The position numbers were made by a program, and so were the translations under genes. Of a DNA stretch of 64,000 nucleotides, positions 35,163-44,100 are shown in pieces. Each line of letters opens with the position of its first letter. Positions within the stretch are counted from its first letter, which is position 1. Source of the stretch: a candidate division KSB1 bacterium (GTDB lineage: Bacteria > Electryoneota > RPQS01); assembly GCA_016214895.1 (NCBI GenBank), contig JACRMR010000003.1:457499-521498 (forward strand). The letters are read 5' to 3'. Below the pieces are notes generated by a model. It was given only the letters and a program-made list of their open reading frames with translations, did no database searches and was not told the origin of the DNA.

Positions 35163-38100
35163 CTATTCCACCGCGGCCAAACGTTTGTCGCGGCCGAAGC
35201 GCAGATAGAGCGCCGGAACCACTACCATGTTCAATGCGGTCGATGAAATCAGTCCACCGAGAATCACGATCGCCATCGGGGTCTCTATCTCTTTGCCCGG
35301 TAGTCCTCCACCCAATGCGAGCGGTATCAATGCCAATCCAGCGCACAAGGCTGTCATCAGAATCGGACTCATCCGCTCGATACTCCCTTGCACGATGGCC
35401 TCGCGGAAGGCAACACCTTCCTCCTGCATCAGATGATGATAGTGTGAAATCATCAAAATGCCGTTGCGTGCCGCGATGCCGAACAAGGTGACAAAACCAA
35501 CCAAACTTGCGATCGACACAATCCCGTCAGTCATCCCGATTGCCAGCACACCGCCAATCAAGGCAAGCGGTAAGTTCACCATGACCAGGAGCGCGTCGCG
35601 CAGGTTGCCGAATTCCGTGAACAACAGGATCAGTATCACCAGAATGGCGAGCACAGTCAGCATGCCGATCACCCTGCTCGCACTCTCGGCGCTTTCAAAC
35701 TGACCGGCGTATGAAACGAAGTAACCGTCCGGGAGCGGGACATTTTCCGCCACGCGCGTCTGTACATCACCCACGACGCTGCCCAAATCGCGCCCGGCCA
35801 CATTGGCTTGAATAACGATCTTGCGGCTGACGTTTTCACGCGAGATCATGTTCGGCCCGGTTGAACCGTAGATCGTTGCCAAATCCCGCAACATCACAAA
35901 ATGACCTGTCGCTGTGTGGAACGGAGTTCGGATGATAGCGGCCGTATCGGCCTTGGCGCTTTCATCATAGCGGACAATCAAGTCGTAAGCATATTGCCCT
36001 TCCATGACGCGGCCCACGACTTGTCCGTTGAAGGCGGTCTCGATGGTTTCCGCGAGTTCGACAGGCTTCACGCCATATTGACTCATCGCCTCTCTGTTCA
36101 TGTCAATGCGTAACTGCGGAACCTCGATCTGCGGTTCGACCGCGAGGTCCACAATGCCCTCAACCTGGCTCATCTCCTGTTTGATCTTCTCCGCCGTGCT
36201 TCGCAATTCAGTCAAGTTATCGCCGTATAACTTCACGGCGATCGCCGCTTGAGTGCCGCTTAACATATGGTCGATTCGATGCGAGATTGGCTGTCCGATG
36301 CTGATGAACGTCCCCGGGACCAGCGCGAGACGTCCACGCAGTGATTCAAGCAGATGTTCCTTGTCCACCCCTTCATCCAACCGGGCTTCCATCTCGGTGG
36401 CATTCGAGCCCATCGCGTGCTCATCCATTTCGCCACGGCCGGTGCGACGGGCGACGCTTGCCACTCCGGGTTCCGACAACACGATCTGCTCAATCATGCG
36501 ACCGATTTCGTGCGATTCCTGCAAGGCTGTTCCCGGAGGTGAGACGGCAATAACAGTGAGCGATCCCTCATTGAATTCCGGTAGAAAGGCCTGTCCAAGT
36601 CGGCTATACAACACGACAGAGGCGATAAAGAGCATCACCGACACCACGATCACGGTCGTGGCATGCTTAAGCGCAAAGTCCAGCGTTGGGCGATAGGCTA
36701 CCTTTAATCGTCGAACGAGCCACGCCTCATGTTCAATCTGACTTTGCTTGAGCCGCCCCAGCATGTAATACGACAGAGCGGGCACCACGGTGACAGCGAC
36801 CAATAGAGAGCCGAGAATCGATATGACAAACGAGAGTCCCAACGGCCTGAGCAGCCGCCCCTCCACTCCGGACAGGAAGAAGAGCGGTGCAAAGACAGCA
36901 ATGATAATGAGGGTAGCCACGACAATCGGCTTCCTCACTTCAATGGCTGCCCGCAGGATCACGACCAGCACGGAACGCTGCTCGGCCGTGGGTTTCAATG
37001 CGTTCAAGCGCAATCGGCGATACACGTTCTCGACGTAAATGATCGCGTCGTCCACGAGCAGTCCAATCGCGATCGCCAGTCCCCCCAGTGTCATCGTGTT
37101 GATCGTGCTTCCCATCAGGCTCAAGACGATTACCGCGACAACCAGTGACAAGGGTATCGCCAACAGACTAATGAACGTCGTTCGCAGATTGCCCAGAAAG
37201 AGCAACAGAATGATCGTGACCAGGATCGCTCCGTCTCTGAGTGAGTTGAGCACATTTCGGACGGCAACTTCGATGAAATTCGCCTGCCGGAATACGTCCG
37301 CACGAACCTCAACGTCCGCCGGAGCCAGCCGCTGAAGATCCGCTACGGCAGTTTCGATTCGTTTGGTCAGTTCCAACGTGTTCGCGCCGGGCTGCTTCTG
37401 CACCGAGAGCACAACGGCGTCCTTGCCTTCCACGGAAGCCGTTCCCAGTGGAACCCCTCCGCCAATCCGCACATCCGCCACCTGCTCGATGAGAATCGGG
37501 ACACCATTGCGCATGGTGATAACCGTTCTGCCGATATCATCCGTGGATTCCACGCGACCAACACCGCGAATCAGGTGCTCCTGTCCTCCCTGCAGAAGGT
37601 AACCGCCGGTCGTATTCTCGCTGGACAGGCGTGCGGCTTCCAGCACTGCTTCCAATGAGACGTCGAAGGCAAGTAGTTTCTCAGGCTTGACGACAACCTG
37701 ATACTGCTTGATCTGCATCCCGATCGGCGTGACTTGCGCGACTCCCGGAATTGCGAGTAGGCGCTTCCGTAGAAAGTTATCCGAGTATGAGCGTAAGTCC
37801 GTCGGATGAAGTGAGTCGCTGCGAACGCTGATCAGCATCACTTCACCCATGATCGAGGCAATCGGCGCAAGCATGGGTGGCTCCATATCCGGCGGCAGGC
37901 TGCTCATCACGGACTGCAGTCGCTCCGTCACCACTTGTCTCGCCTGCAATATCTCCGTACCCCAAGTGAACTCGACCCATACAATGACCATTCCAGTCGT
38001 AATCGACGACCGGACTCGGCGAACGCTGGTAGCACCGTTCATTGCGGATTCAATCGGAAATGCGACCAGACTTTCAATCTCTTCGGGTGCAAGTCCGTGA

Positions 38101-38258
38101 ACGTCTGCCATCACCGTGACGGTAGGCGCAGTCAATTCCGGGAAGATGTCGATGGGCATTTGCAGCGCAACATAGGTGCCGCCGATCAGGATGACCAGCG
38201 CTGCCAGCAGCACGTGAAACCGCTTCTCAAGCGATTGGCGAACGATCAAATCAAACAT
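35163..38258 (-). CDS. czcA: RND heavy-metal efflux pump, inner-membrane subunit (CzcA/CusA family), copy 2
   Basis: 1031 residues, colinear with copy 1 at 14716 and clearly paralogous over the full length: the openings are LPVDVFPDLTASTVTIL in copy 1 and MPIDIFPELTAPTVTVM here. The fourth helix has AIAIGLLVDDAIIYVEN, the same subtype as copy 1. All membrane segments and porter domains appear intact, so it should be functional. It ends the second small protein-czcC-czcB-czcA operon, starting nine bases after czcB. The divergence between the copies is large enough that they are not a recent tandem duplication. Confidence 0.92.
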   Translation of the reverse strand: MFDLIVRQSLEKRFHVLLAALVILIGGTYVALQMPIDIFPELTAPTVTVMADVHGLAPEEIESLVAFPIESAMNGATSVRRVRSSITTGMVIVWVEFTWGTEILQARQVVTERLQSVMSSLPPDMEPPMLAPIASIMGEVMLISVRSDSLHPTDLRSYSDNFLRKRLLAIPGVAQVTPIGMQIKQYQVVVKPEKLLAFDVSLEAVLEAARLSSENTTGGYLLQGGQEHLIRGVGRVESTDDIGRTVITMRNGVPILIEQVADVRIGGGVPLGTASVEGKDAVVLSVQKQPGANTLELTKRIETAVADLQRLAPADVEVRADVFRQANFIEVAVRNVLNSLRDGAILVTIILLLFLGNLRTTFISLLAIPLSLVVAVIVLSLMGSTINTMTLGGLAIAIGLLVDDAIIYVENVYRRLRLNALKPTAEQRSVLVVILRAAIEVRKPIVVATLIIIAVFAPLFFLSGVEGRLLRPLGLSFVISILGSLLVAVTVVPALSYYMLGRLKQSQIEHEAWLVRRLKVAYRPTLDFALKHATTVIVVSVMLFIASVVLYSRLGQAFLPEFNEGSLTVIAVSPPGTALQESHEIGRMIEQIVLSEPGVASVARRTGRGEMDEHAMGSNATEMEARLDEGVDKEHLLESLRGRLALVPGTFISIGQPISHRIDHMLSGTQAAIAVKLYGDNLTELRSTAEKIKQEMSQVEGIVDLAVEPQIEVPQLRIDMNREAMSQYGVKPVELAETIETAFNGQVVGRVMEGQYAYDLIVRYDESAKADTAAIIRTPFHTATGHFVMLRDLATIYGSTGPNMISRENVSRKIVIQANVAGRDLGSVVGDVQTRVAENVPLPDGYFVSYAGQFESAESASRVIGMLTVLAILVILILLFTEFGNLRDALLVMVNLPLALIGGVLAIGMTDGIVSIASLVGFVTLFGIAARNGILMISHYHHLMQEEGVAFREAIVQGSIERMSPILMTALCAGLALIPLALGGGLPGKEIETPMAIVILGGLISSTALNMVVVPALYLRFGRDKRLAAVE

Positions 38259-38267
38259 GCTTTCTCC

Positions 38268-39857
38268 TTAATGTGCGTGGCCGTGACCGACTTCGCCGGT
38301 ACTGCCAGAAGCAAGTTTGATTTTGTACGCCCCGGCCGTCGCGACACGCTCTCCTTCTTTCAAACCTGCCAGGACCTCGATCCATGGCCCGTCGATTGCG
38401 CCCGTCGTCACAACGCGTCTTACGAAGGATTCTCCTCCGGCTTGAACATAGGCAACCGTTGACCCACCGTCTTCCAGAATCGCGGACTTCTGCACCGCCA
38501 GTGCTCTGCGGGCCACCGAAGTCTGCAAGTCCACCTGCACGAACTCCCCGACTTTCAGAAGGCCGTCACTATTCTTCAGTTCAAATGTCACAGGAATCCG
38601 CCGTGTTATCGGGTCTAAGACTGATCCCGATGCAATGACGTTTCCTTCAAATTGATCCGTCGAATAGACAATCCCGGAGCCACTGATGGTAAAGAACGCC
38701 CGGCTAATGTCGTTCGCGTTGTGGATGTCTGCCGCGGCCGCCTGGATTTCGAGCCAAACGATCTCCGGATTTATGACGCTGAATAGTCTCTGCCCCGGCT
38801 GAACGTAGGCTCCGTAGGCAACATCATGATGGGCAATGACGCCGTCACGCGGCGCCCGTACCGTGAAGTGTGGCGTTTCGCTGTCCACATCGTCCAGTTC
38901 GGCTCCCCCCAAGGCCGCCATTAATTGAGCTTCTTTCACCGTCAACCTTTGTCGTGCCTCCTCAACCCGACGCTGCGATACTGCCTGTGACTCATAGAGC
39001 TTCTCTACACGAGTCATTTCAGCCTTTGCCAGGCGATACTCTCCCAACAACTCATACCAACTGTTTTCGGCATTCGGTGAAGGTGATATCATGGCAAGTG
39101 CCTGGCCCTTTCGCACGACCTGACCGTGCCTGACCGCTCCAAACTTGTGGTCGGGCAATAACGCTCCTGCGAACGGCGCATAGACTTCAGAGGCCCGGTT
39201 CCCGGCAGCTTTAAGCTCTCCGGGTGCACGAACATTATCGTGAATGTCCCTGCGCTCGACCAGTCCTGTCTTCGTGCCAAGCACCCATTGCTGCTCTTTC
39301 AAAAACGAGATTTCCTCTTCGCCGCCTTCTGCATGAGGCATTTCTGGGGCTTTGCCTTGATAGACGTGAACACCATCAAGCGTAATCGTACCACTCATCT
39401 GTGGCGATGCCAGGGTCATCGTCATGCGATACGTCCCCGGATCCGGTGGAAGAACCTCGACAATGAAAATGCCGGTGCGGGTCACGGTGTCGGCGACTTG
39501 CGACTTCACCACTCGCTCGCCTTGCTGCCACGTGATGGTCAATGGCCCGTCCGTTGCCGGGTCGAAGGTGATGAGACTCGTGAAGTGCAACACGGCCCGC
39601 GAAGACTGTCCGGCCAGGAATTGCGGCCACTCGCCGAACATTTCTAAATTGTCTTGCCAAATCGTCTCAACCACTCCACCTTCGCCAGGGCCGTGACCAT
39701 GTTCGTCTGCTCCGTGGTCACCATGTTCACCTTCGTGTGCTTGCTCGCCTTCGTGCGCGTGCTCGTCATTTTGAGCGTGATCGGCAGTGCCACCGCCGCA
39801 GCCAAAGGCAAACAGAATGGCGGCGAACGCGACGGCAATCAATCCTGTATACTTCAT
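38268..39857 (-). CDS. czcB: RND efflux periplasmic adaptor (CzcB family) with His-rich N-terminus, copy 2
   Basis: 529 residues. A lipoprotein-like signal has C20 (ILFAFGC), and a very His/Glu/Asp-rich stretch follows (NDEHAHEGEQAHEGEHGDHG). An extra beta domain (about 55-160, beginning VETIWQDNLEMFGEW as in copy 1) precedes the adaptor core, with VYAPFAGALLPDH and VRAPRDGVIAHHDV flanking a coiled-coil hairpin. The C-terminus is GHGHAH. It bridges CzcA and CzcC; the His-rich ends may capture metal. The gene lies one base after the czcC stop and nine before czcA. Confidence 0.9.
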   Translation of the reverse strand: MKYTGLIAVAFAAILFAFGCGGGTADHAQNDEHAHEGEQAHEGEHGDHGADEHGHGPGEGGVVETIWQDNLEMFGEWPQFLAGQSSRAVLHFTSLITFDPATDGPLTITWQQGERVVKSQVADTVTRTGIFIVEVLPPDPGTYRMTMTLASPQMSGTITLDGVHVYQGKAPEMPHAEGGEEEISFLKEQQWVLGTKTGLVERRDIHDNVRAPGELKAAGNRASEVYAPFAGALLPDHKFGAVRHGQVVRKGQALAMISPSPNAENSWYELLGEYRLAKAEMTRVEKLYESQAVSQRRVEEARQRLTVKEAQLMAALGGAELDDVDSETPHFTVRAPRDGVIAHHDVAYGAYVQPGQRLFSVINPEIVWLEIQAAAADIHNANDISRAFFTISGSGIVYSTDQFEGNVIASGSVLDPITRRIPVTFELKNSDGLLKVGEFVQVDLQTSVARRALAVQKSAILEDGGSTVAYVQAGGESFVRRVVTTGAIDGPWIEVLAGLKEGERVATAGAYKIKLASGSTGEVGHGHAH

Positions 39858-39858
39858 G

Positions 39859-41103
39859 TTACTTAGTCTCCAAAGTTGGGTAGCCGGTCAACTCTCGCAG
39901 GCGCAGATCTGCCTGAAGTCGTGCAAAGTCTATCTCAAACCGCTCGTTCAAAGTCACTTCCGTAACTGAAAACGCATCGAGGAACTCGAGGTAGCCAATC
40001 TCTCCACTCATGTACAACGAATGCGCGGTCTTCATGTGTGATAGCAGCGACTCCAATTCTAGTGCGACTTGCGGCTGGGTGCTGAGTTCTTTCCAGACAC
40101 TGAAGGCGCCGGATATCTCAGAGTCAATGCTGCTGGATCGCACTCTGCTAAGCCGGCTTGATTGAAATGCTTGCGCCGTTGCAAGCTGTACATCGGCGTT
40201 TCTGCGACCAAACAACGGGAGTTCAAGTTCCGCTTCAACGAGAAATCCCTCGTCGTCACGATTGGTTGATTTGCTTCCTGCACCGAGCGCGAGTGCCGGC
40301 CAGCGGTTGCGCTTGGCGGCGGTTACAGAATGTTTCGCGGCATTCTCCTTTGCATGCAGCAGAGCTAATTCCGGGGCATGTTCCCGCGCGTATTCGGTGG
40401 CATCCTCAATGTTCGAGTAGGGTAACACGGAAAGGCCGTCCAGATCAATCTGTGACAGCTCGTATTCGCACAGCCCTGTCGCACGGCCCAATGCAGACAG
40501 CAGAAGTTGTTGTTCGCTAACCAGCGCACTCCGCCGATTGGTGACCGACAAGGCCTCAAATCGGACTCGTTGTGCATCGAAACCGGAGATGTCTCCTTCG
40601 ATGACACGCGCTTCATTTGCCTGCAAGATCTGATGGAACCGACCCTGCATCGTGTCAAGCAACTGCTGGTTCTCAACAATCTGTTGAAACCGCAAGAGCT
40701 TGAGGATTATGTCAGAATAGGTCTTCGAACGCTCAAGTGCGAGCGCCGCTTCTGCAGCTTCCAGTGCTGCGGAAGCTGACGAGCGGCGCGGTGCGTACGA
40801 CCACAGGAATCCGATATCTTGCCGAACTCCAATAGTATTCTCCGTCACCGACTGGTTGGCATTGCCCAGCTCTTCGCTTAAGCCAAATAGTGTCGGATTC
40901 GGAAACGCATGTGATTGAGCCAAAGCAGATCGCGCTCGGGCGACGTCTTCTTGAGCAGCAAGTACACTGGCCGAAGTCGAGTCAATCGCGTTGGCGAGAT
41001 CGGCCAAACCGACTCCCTGTGCCTTCGCACAGGGAAGAGAAACGGACAAAATGGAAACGGCCACCCCAAACAGGAGTAGCCGACATAGGATATGCTTGCG
41101 CAT
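39859..41103 (-). CDS. czcC: outer-membrane efflux channel (CzcC/TolC family), copy 2
   Basis: 414 residues, the same length as copy 1. A signal peptide ends near LPCAKAQG, followed by paired long helical TolC repeats, with LAAQEDVARARSALAQSHAFPNPTLFGL matching copy 1's ARAAHTSSRAFPNPALFG. It forms the outer-membrane channel of the second efflux complex. It starts 60 bases after the small secreted protein gene and is followed immediately by czcB, repeating the order of the first operon. Confidence 0.9.
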   Translation of the reverse strand: MRKHILCRLLLFGVAVSILSVSLPCAKAQGVGLADLANAIDSTSASVLAAQEDVARARSALAQSHAFPNPTLFGLSEELGNANQSVTENTIGVRQDIGFLWSYAPRRSSASAALEAAEAALALERSKTYSDIILKLLRFQQIVENQQLLDTMQGRFHQILQANEARVIEGDISGFDAQRVRFEALSVTNRRSALVSEQQLLLSALGRATGLCEYELSQIDLDGLSVLPYSNIEDATEYAREHAPELALLHAKENAAKHSVTAAKRNRWPALALGAGSKSTNRDDEGFLVEAELELPLFGRRNADVQLATAQAFQSSRLSRVRSSSIDSEISGAFSVWKELSTQPQVALELESLLSHMKTAHSLYMSGEIGYLEFLDAFSVTEVTLNERFEIDFARLQADLRLRELTGYPTLETK

Positions 41104-41163
41104 GTCGCTCCTTTCTTAGGTAGATATTATAGCCCGCCCACGAGGTAAGCGGTTATGATCGCC

Positions 41164-41448
41164 TTAAGCAAGGAACAGTTTGGGAGGTCGTTCGAAAGGA
41201 AAGAGCGGAGGGAGGGGGAAGGTATGGGAGAAATCAATACGGCCTGATTCGGCGGCTAACACAGGGCCCAGGTGAACGACGTATGCCGTAATACCTGTCA
41301 CCTGGAAGTGGACATGACCATCTACGGTCACGCCCATTTCAGCATGCGCTTCTTCTTCGTGGTCGTCGTGGTGTGGGAATTCGGCGGCGATTCCAAACCC
41401 GGCAACGAGCAGGATTAGAAGCACGGATATGATCCGGAAAAACAGCAT
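41164..41448 (-). CDS. small secreted His-rich protein leading the second efflux operon
   Basis: 94 residues: a signal peptide (FFRIISVLLILLVAGFGIAA), an acidic His cluster (EFPHHDDHEEEAHAEMG), a middle with DGHVHFQV, and a C-terminus SHTFPLPPLFPFERPPKL. The last part matches the end of the small protein at 20798, which also leads a czcCBA operon, although this one lacks the Cys cluster. The conserved position and ending argue for a real gene and a shared function, possibly periplasmic metal binding or sensing. No family name could be assigned with certainty. Confidence 0.65.
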   Translation of the reverse strand: MLFFRIISVLLILLVAGFGIAAEFPHHDDHEEEAHAEMGVTVDGHVHFQVTGITAYVVHLGPVLAAESGRIDFSHTFPLPPLFPFERPPKLFLA

Positions 41449-41735
41449 ACTGCTTTAACACGATTGACGAAACTAAGTTCCGTAGGGTAAATGTCCTTAA
41501 ATGAATCTGACGAATACAGTCGTATATATGCACAGGCTGCCTCCATGTACACGACGCGAACGCGATCTAACAAAGATCGATGCACATAATCACATTCCCC
41601 GCGTTAGTGAGGGTCTCTTTTCGTAATCAATAATAATAATAACAATAAGAAGGCAGTGAAGCTGTCCGTCGATCGTGCGGCGTGTTTTGTTCCTGTCCTG
41701 TCGCCATCCGCATCACTGTGCCCCTAACAAACACC
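41449..41735. other. intergenic region with short TAA repeat
   Basis: No gene seen. The part near 41449-41560 should contain the promoter of the second efflux operon (minus strand), but no operator was recognised. A short run of AAT/TAA units lies at about 41628-41647. Confidence 0.4.
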
Positions 41736-41771
41736 TGCGCCCTTGATAAGTCTATACTTAACAAGGGCGCA
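41736..41771 (-). terminator. terminator of the tmRNA gene
   Basis: TGCGCCCTTGATAAG pairs with CTTAACAAGGGCGCA at 14 of 15 positions around a 6-base loop, directly after the tmRNA 3' end on the minus strand, with a T-rich stretch beyond. Confidence 0.85.
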
Positions 41772-41776
41772 ATTTG

Positions 41777-42133
41777 TGGAGACGGCGGGAATCGAACCCG
41801 CGTCCGAGAAGCGGACCACACCGGGTACTACAGGCTTTTCCGACTGTTTGGGTCTTGCTTGCGGGTTAGACAGTCGGCGAACCGATCGCAGGCCAGTCGC
41901 AGTGAATCTTGCCCGCGCATCACGACTCTGCGTGGACCAGCGCTACTGGGTTGGTGCCGGGACCGGGGCGGCAGCGCGCACACCGGGCGACAGGTTGGCT
42001 AACTTTTTAGGTTAGGCAGCCATTGCGTAAGTGCTGTTGGCACTTGAATTGTGGAACTGTATTTAGGAGGAAATCCCAACCTCCGCCTGCACCCAATGCC
42101 ATCCATACATCCCGTCGAAACCAGATCGTCCCC
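41777..42133 (-). ncRNA. ssrA: transfer-messenger RNA (tmRNA)
   Basis: Both ends of a one-piece tmRNA are present on the minus strand. The 5' end GGGGACGATCTGGTTTCGAC leads into GGGATGTATGG, and the 3' end GGGTTCGATTCCCGCCGTCT has a T arm and an acceptor strand that pairs over seven bases with the 5' GGGGACG. The CCA is not encoded. The tag reading frame lies at 42041-42012: GCC resume codon, then AAC AGC ACT TAC GCA ATG GCT GCC TAA, giving the tag ANSTYAMAA. tmRNA frees stalled ribosomes and marks the broken protein for proteolysis. The YAMAA ending also occurs in Chlorobi. The 3' end is a classical integration site for islands. Confidence 0.95.
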
Positions 42134-42584
42134 GAGCAGAAACGTGAAATTTGAAACTTGGAACCTGAAATCAGAGCAGAATTGTGAACGCGAGCGAAGT
42201 ATCTTTTTGACCAAACGAACTATGTTAAGATAGGAATTTTATTGGTTTGAAGGAATATTGAGTTGGTGACCACATACCTAACATTGTTACCGTGGACGGG
42301 TGAATATGGTTCCAAGGTGATCGCCGCTTCTCGCGAGGGCCGTAGCCAGCCAGCAATATACGAAATACAAGGCCAAAAAGCAAGACATTCGCTGATTAAA
42401 TTGCACAGCACTACTGAACATACGAAATTCTGGAGGCATGAAGGCGTGGAGATTGCGCGGGGGGGGGTCAGGCGGATTCCCGTTCGGGGGAAGTCAGACG
42501 TAATTGCATTCATTTGACAAGTTGGGCGGGGCTTGGTATCTTGGACCCGCAAGCGTCATTGGGCAAGCGGGCAGGGAGGGGAGT
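42134..42584. other. intergenic region with a nine-base G tract
   Basis: No convincing gene; an 84-codon open frame at 42263 has no start signal or recognisable content. A run of nine G lies at 42459-42467, about 118 bases before the next gene. Near 42145-42165 there is a TTTCA-rich stretch like the one after 52791. Confidence 0.45.
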
Positions 42585-43946
42585 ATGACACGCGAAAGGC
42601 GAATAGAGAGCGGACCTGGATCACGAGCGAAGTCGTGGTCCCGGGTCCGCTTTGTGTTTTTGGGGATAGCGTGTATTCTATTGACAATTCAGGGTTTAAA
42701 TGCGCAGCCAGTCTGGGAGTTTGTGAGTCTGGGTGATACCAATGTGGTCTATCTGTACCCCAGCATATCTGAACCGAACGTGCTGTTTGCTGCCGTCATG
42801 CCGAATCCTCGGGTAACTCCGATTCTCAGGAGCGACGACTACGGGGAGAACTGGCGGCTCGTGATTCCTGCGGACTCCCTGGCAGGCCCCGGATGCATCT
42901 CAGAGGACCCGTTCAACCCCGGCCATTTTGTGTGCGCTGGGCTGGGGACGTTTCTCGCGAGCACGGACAACGGAAACACCTGGAACCGACGCGTGACGAA
43001 TCTCCAAATCCTGCCGTACGTGGGTGTCGTCGCTGTGTACTCGGGGATCGGCCCCGGAGTCATGATTCTGATGGCGGATGATGTCGACTGGCACTACCCA
43101 CTGCACCGAAGCGTGGACGGCGGTTATGCCTTCACTCCGATTCCCGACGAGTATCCCGGCTTTGGCCCGCTTAATTTGTATTCCTTCCCGTCACACCCTA
43201 ACGACATCTGGCTAGGCGGCACGGGCCGACTCAGCACGGACGGGGGAATGACTTGGGCTGCGCCCGACGATACGCTGAACGAGTTCTGGACCATTCGCAG
43301 CGGACAGTTGCCGGAGATGACATACTACTCAGTATTGCGTCGGCTCCAAGGGCCTCACGTGGGCGAACCATTCTTGGCCGCTCGTTCATCCGACGACACT
43401 CGCTGGTCACTCATCCGGTCAGTTGCGGGGGCAGGGGCCAGACTGGCGGCGCATCCCGCCAACCAGGACGAGCTTGTGATGGACGACACGACCGGCCTGT
43501 TGCTCACACTTGACGGTGGCGAGACCTGGAGTGTTTTCGGTGAATTCGAAATCGATTCGCTGCGGACCCGCGACCTCGCCTTCAGTTCAGATGGCCGCTA
43601 CCTCTATCGAGCCATGGGGAGAGGGCCGTGGCCGGATCGCGGCGGCATTTGGCGGAAGGATTTGTCCGAAACCGCTCAATATCCACGTCGTATGCGCACC
43701 AGTGAAGACCTGAGCCTGTATCCGAATCCCACGAACGGAGTTGCGACGGTTTGGTGGCCGGCCGCTGACGCTGGACGGAGGCGCCTGCAGCTCTATGATT
43801 TGGTCGGGCGGAGAATCGTGGACACCGAGTTGAACGCGACTCAGCATTATCTGCTGCCGACATTCGGCCTTCCATCCGGCAGTTACATAGTCGTCGTAAA
43901 GGACGGTGTTCGCCGCGCCTCGCGACGACTATCGATCATACGGTAA
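42585..43946 (+). CDS. secreted BNR-repeat (sialidase/sortilin-like propeller) protein with sorting domain
   Basis: About 453 residues. A leader with several Arg and Ser residues precedes the hydrophobic signal (VRFVFLGIACILLTIQGLNA). A propeller region carries BNR-type Asp boxes (RSDDYGENWRLV, STDNGNTWNR, STDGGMTW, TLDGGETW), and the end is a degenerate sorting domain, LYPNPTNGVATVWWP. BNR repeats occur in glycosidases and receptors; no catalytic sialidase residues were recognised, so this is a structural assignment only. The ATG at 42585 has a strong GGAGGGGAG; an in-frame ATG at 42504 is less likely. The leader is repeated before the gene at 44101. Confidence 0.82.
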   Translation: MTRERRIESGPGSRAKSWSRVRFVFLGIACILLTIQGLNAQPVWEFVSLGDTNVVYLYPSISEPNVLFAAVMPNPRVTPILRSDDYGENWRLVIPADSLAGPGCISEDPFNPGHFVCAGLGTFLASTDNGNTWNRRVTNLQILPYVGVVAVYSGIGPGVMILMADDVDWHYPLHRSVDGGYAFTPIPDEYPGFGPLNLYSFPSHPNDIWLGGTGRLSTDGGMTWAAPDDTLNEFWTIRSGQLPEMTYYSVLRRLQGPHVGEPFLAARSSDDTRWSLIRSVAGAGARLAAHPANQDELVMDDTTGLLLTLDGGETWSVFGEFEIDSLRTRDLAFSSDGRYLYRAMGRGPWPDRGGIWRKDLSETAQYPRRMRTSEDLSLYPNPTNGVATVWWPAADAGRRRLQLYDLVGRRIVDTELNATQHYLLPTFGLPSGSYIVVVKDGVRRASRRLSIIR

Positions 43947-44044
43947 GTCACGGTCGGCGAGGTGTAAGATTCAACATTTTTGTCCGGGACTCGTCGGTCC
44001 GGGCAAAAGTCTTGGCAATTGGACCTCTTCACTTGCTCTTCTCC

Positions 44045-44056
44045 GGGGGGGGGGGG
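44045..44056 (+). repeat. homopolymeric G tract (12 G) upstream of a secreted protein gene
   Basis: Twelve consecutive G bases lie 45 bases before the start at 44101. A nine-G run stands upstream of the related gene at 42585. Such tracts are prone to slippage. Confidence 0.9.
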
Positions 44057-44100
44057 ATATATTTGGGTAGGTGCGTAGCTCGGCAAACCGGGAGGCGGGA

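Noticed and set aside
42263..42517. 84-residue open frame before the BNR gene
   Set aside because: No ribosome site, no domain, and it includes the G tract.
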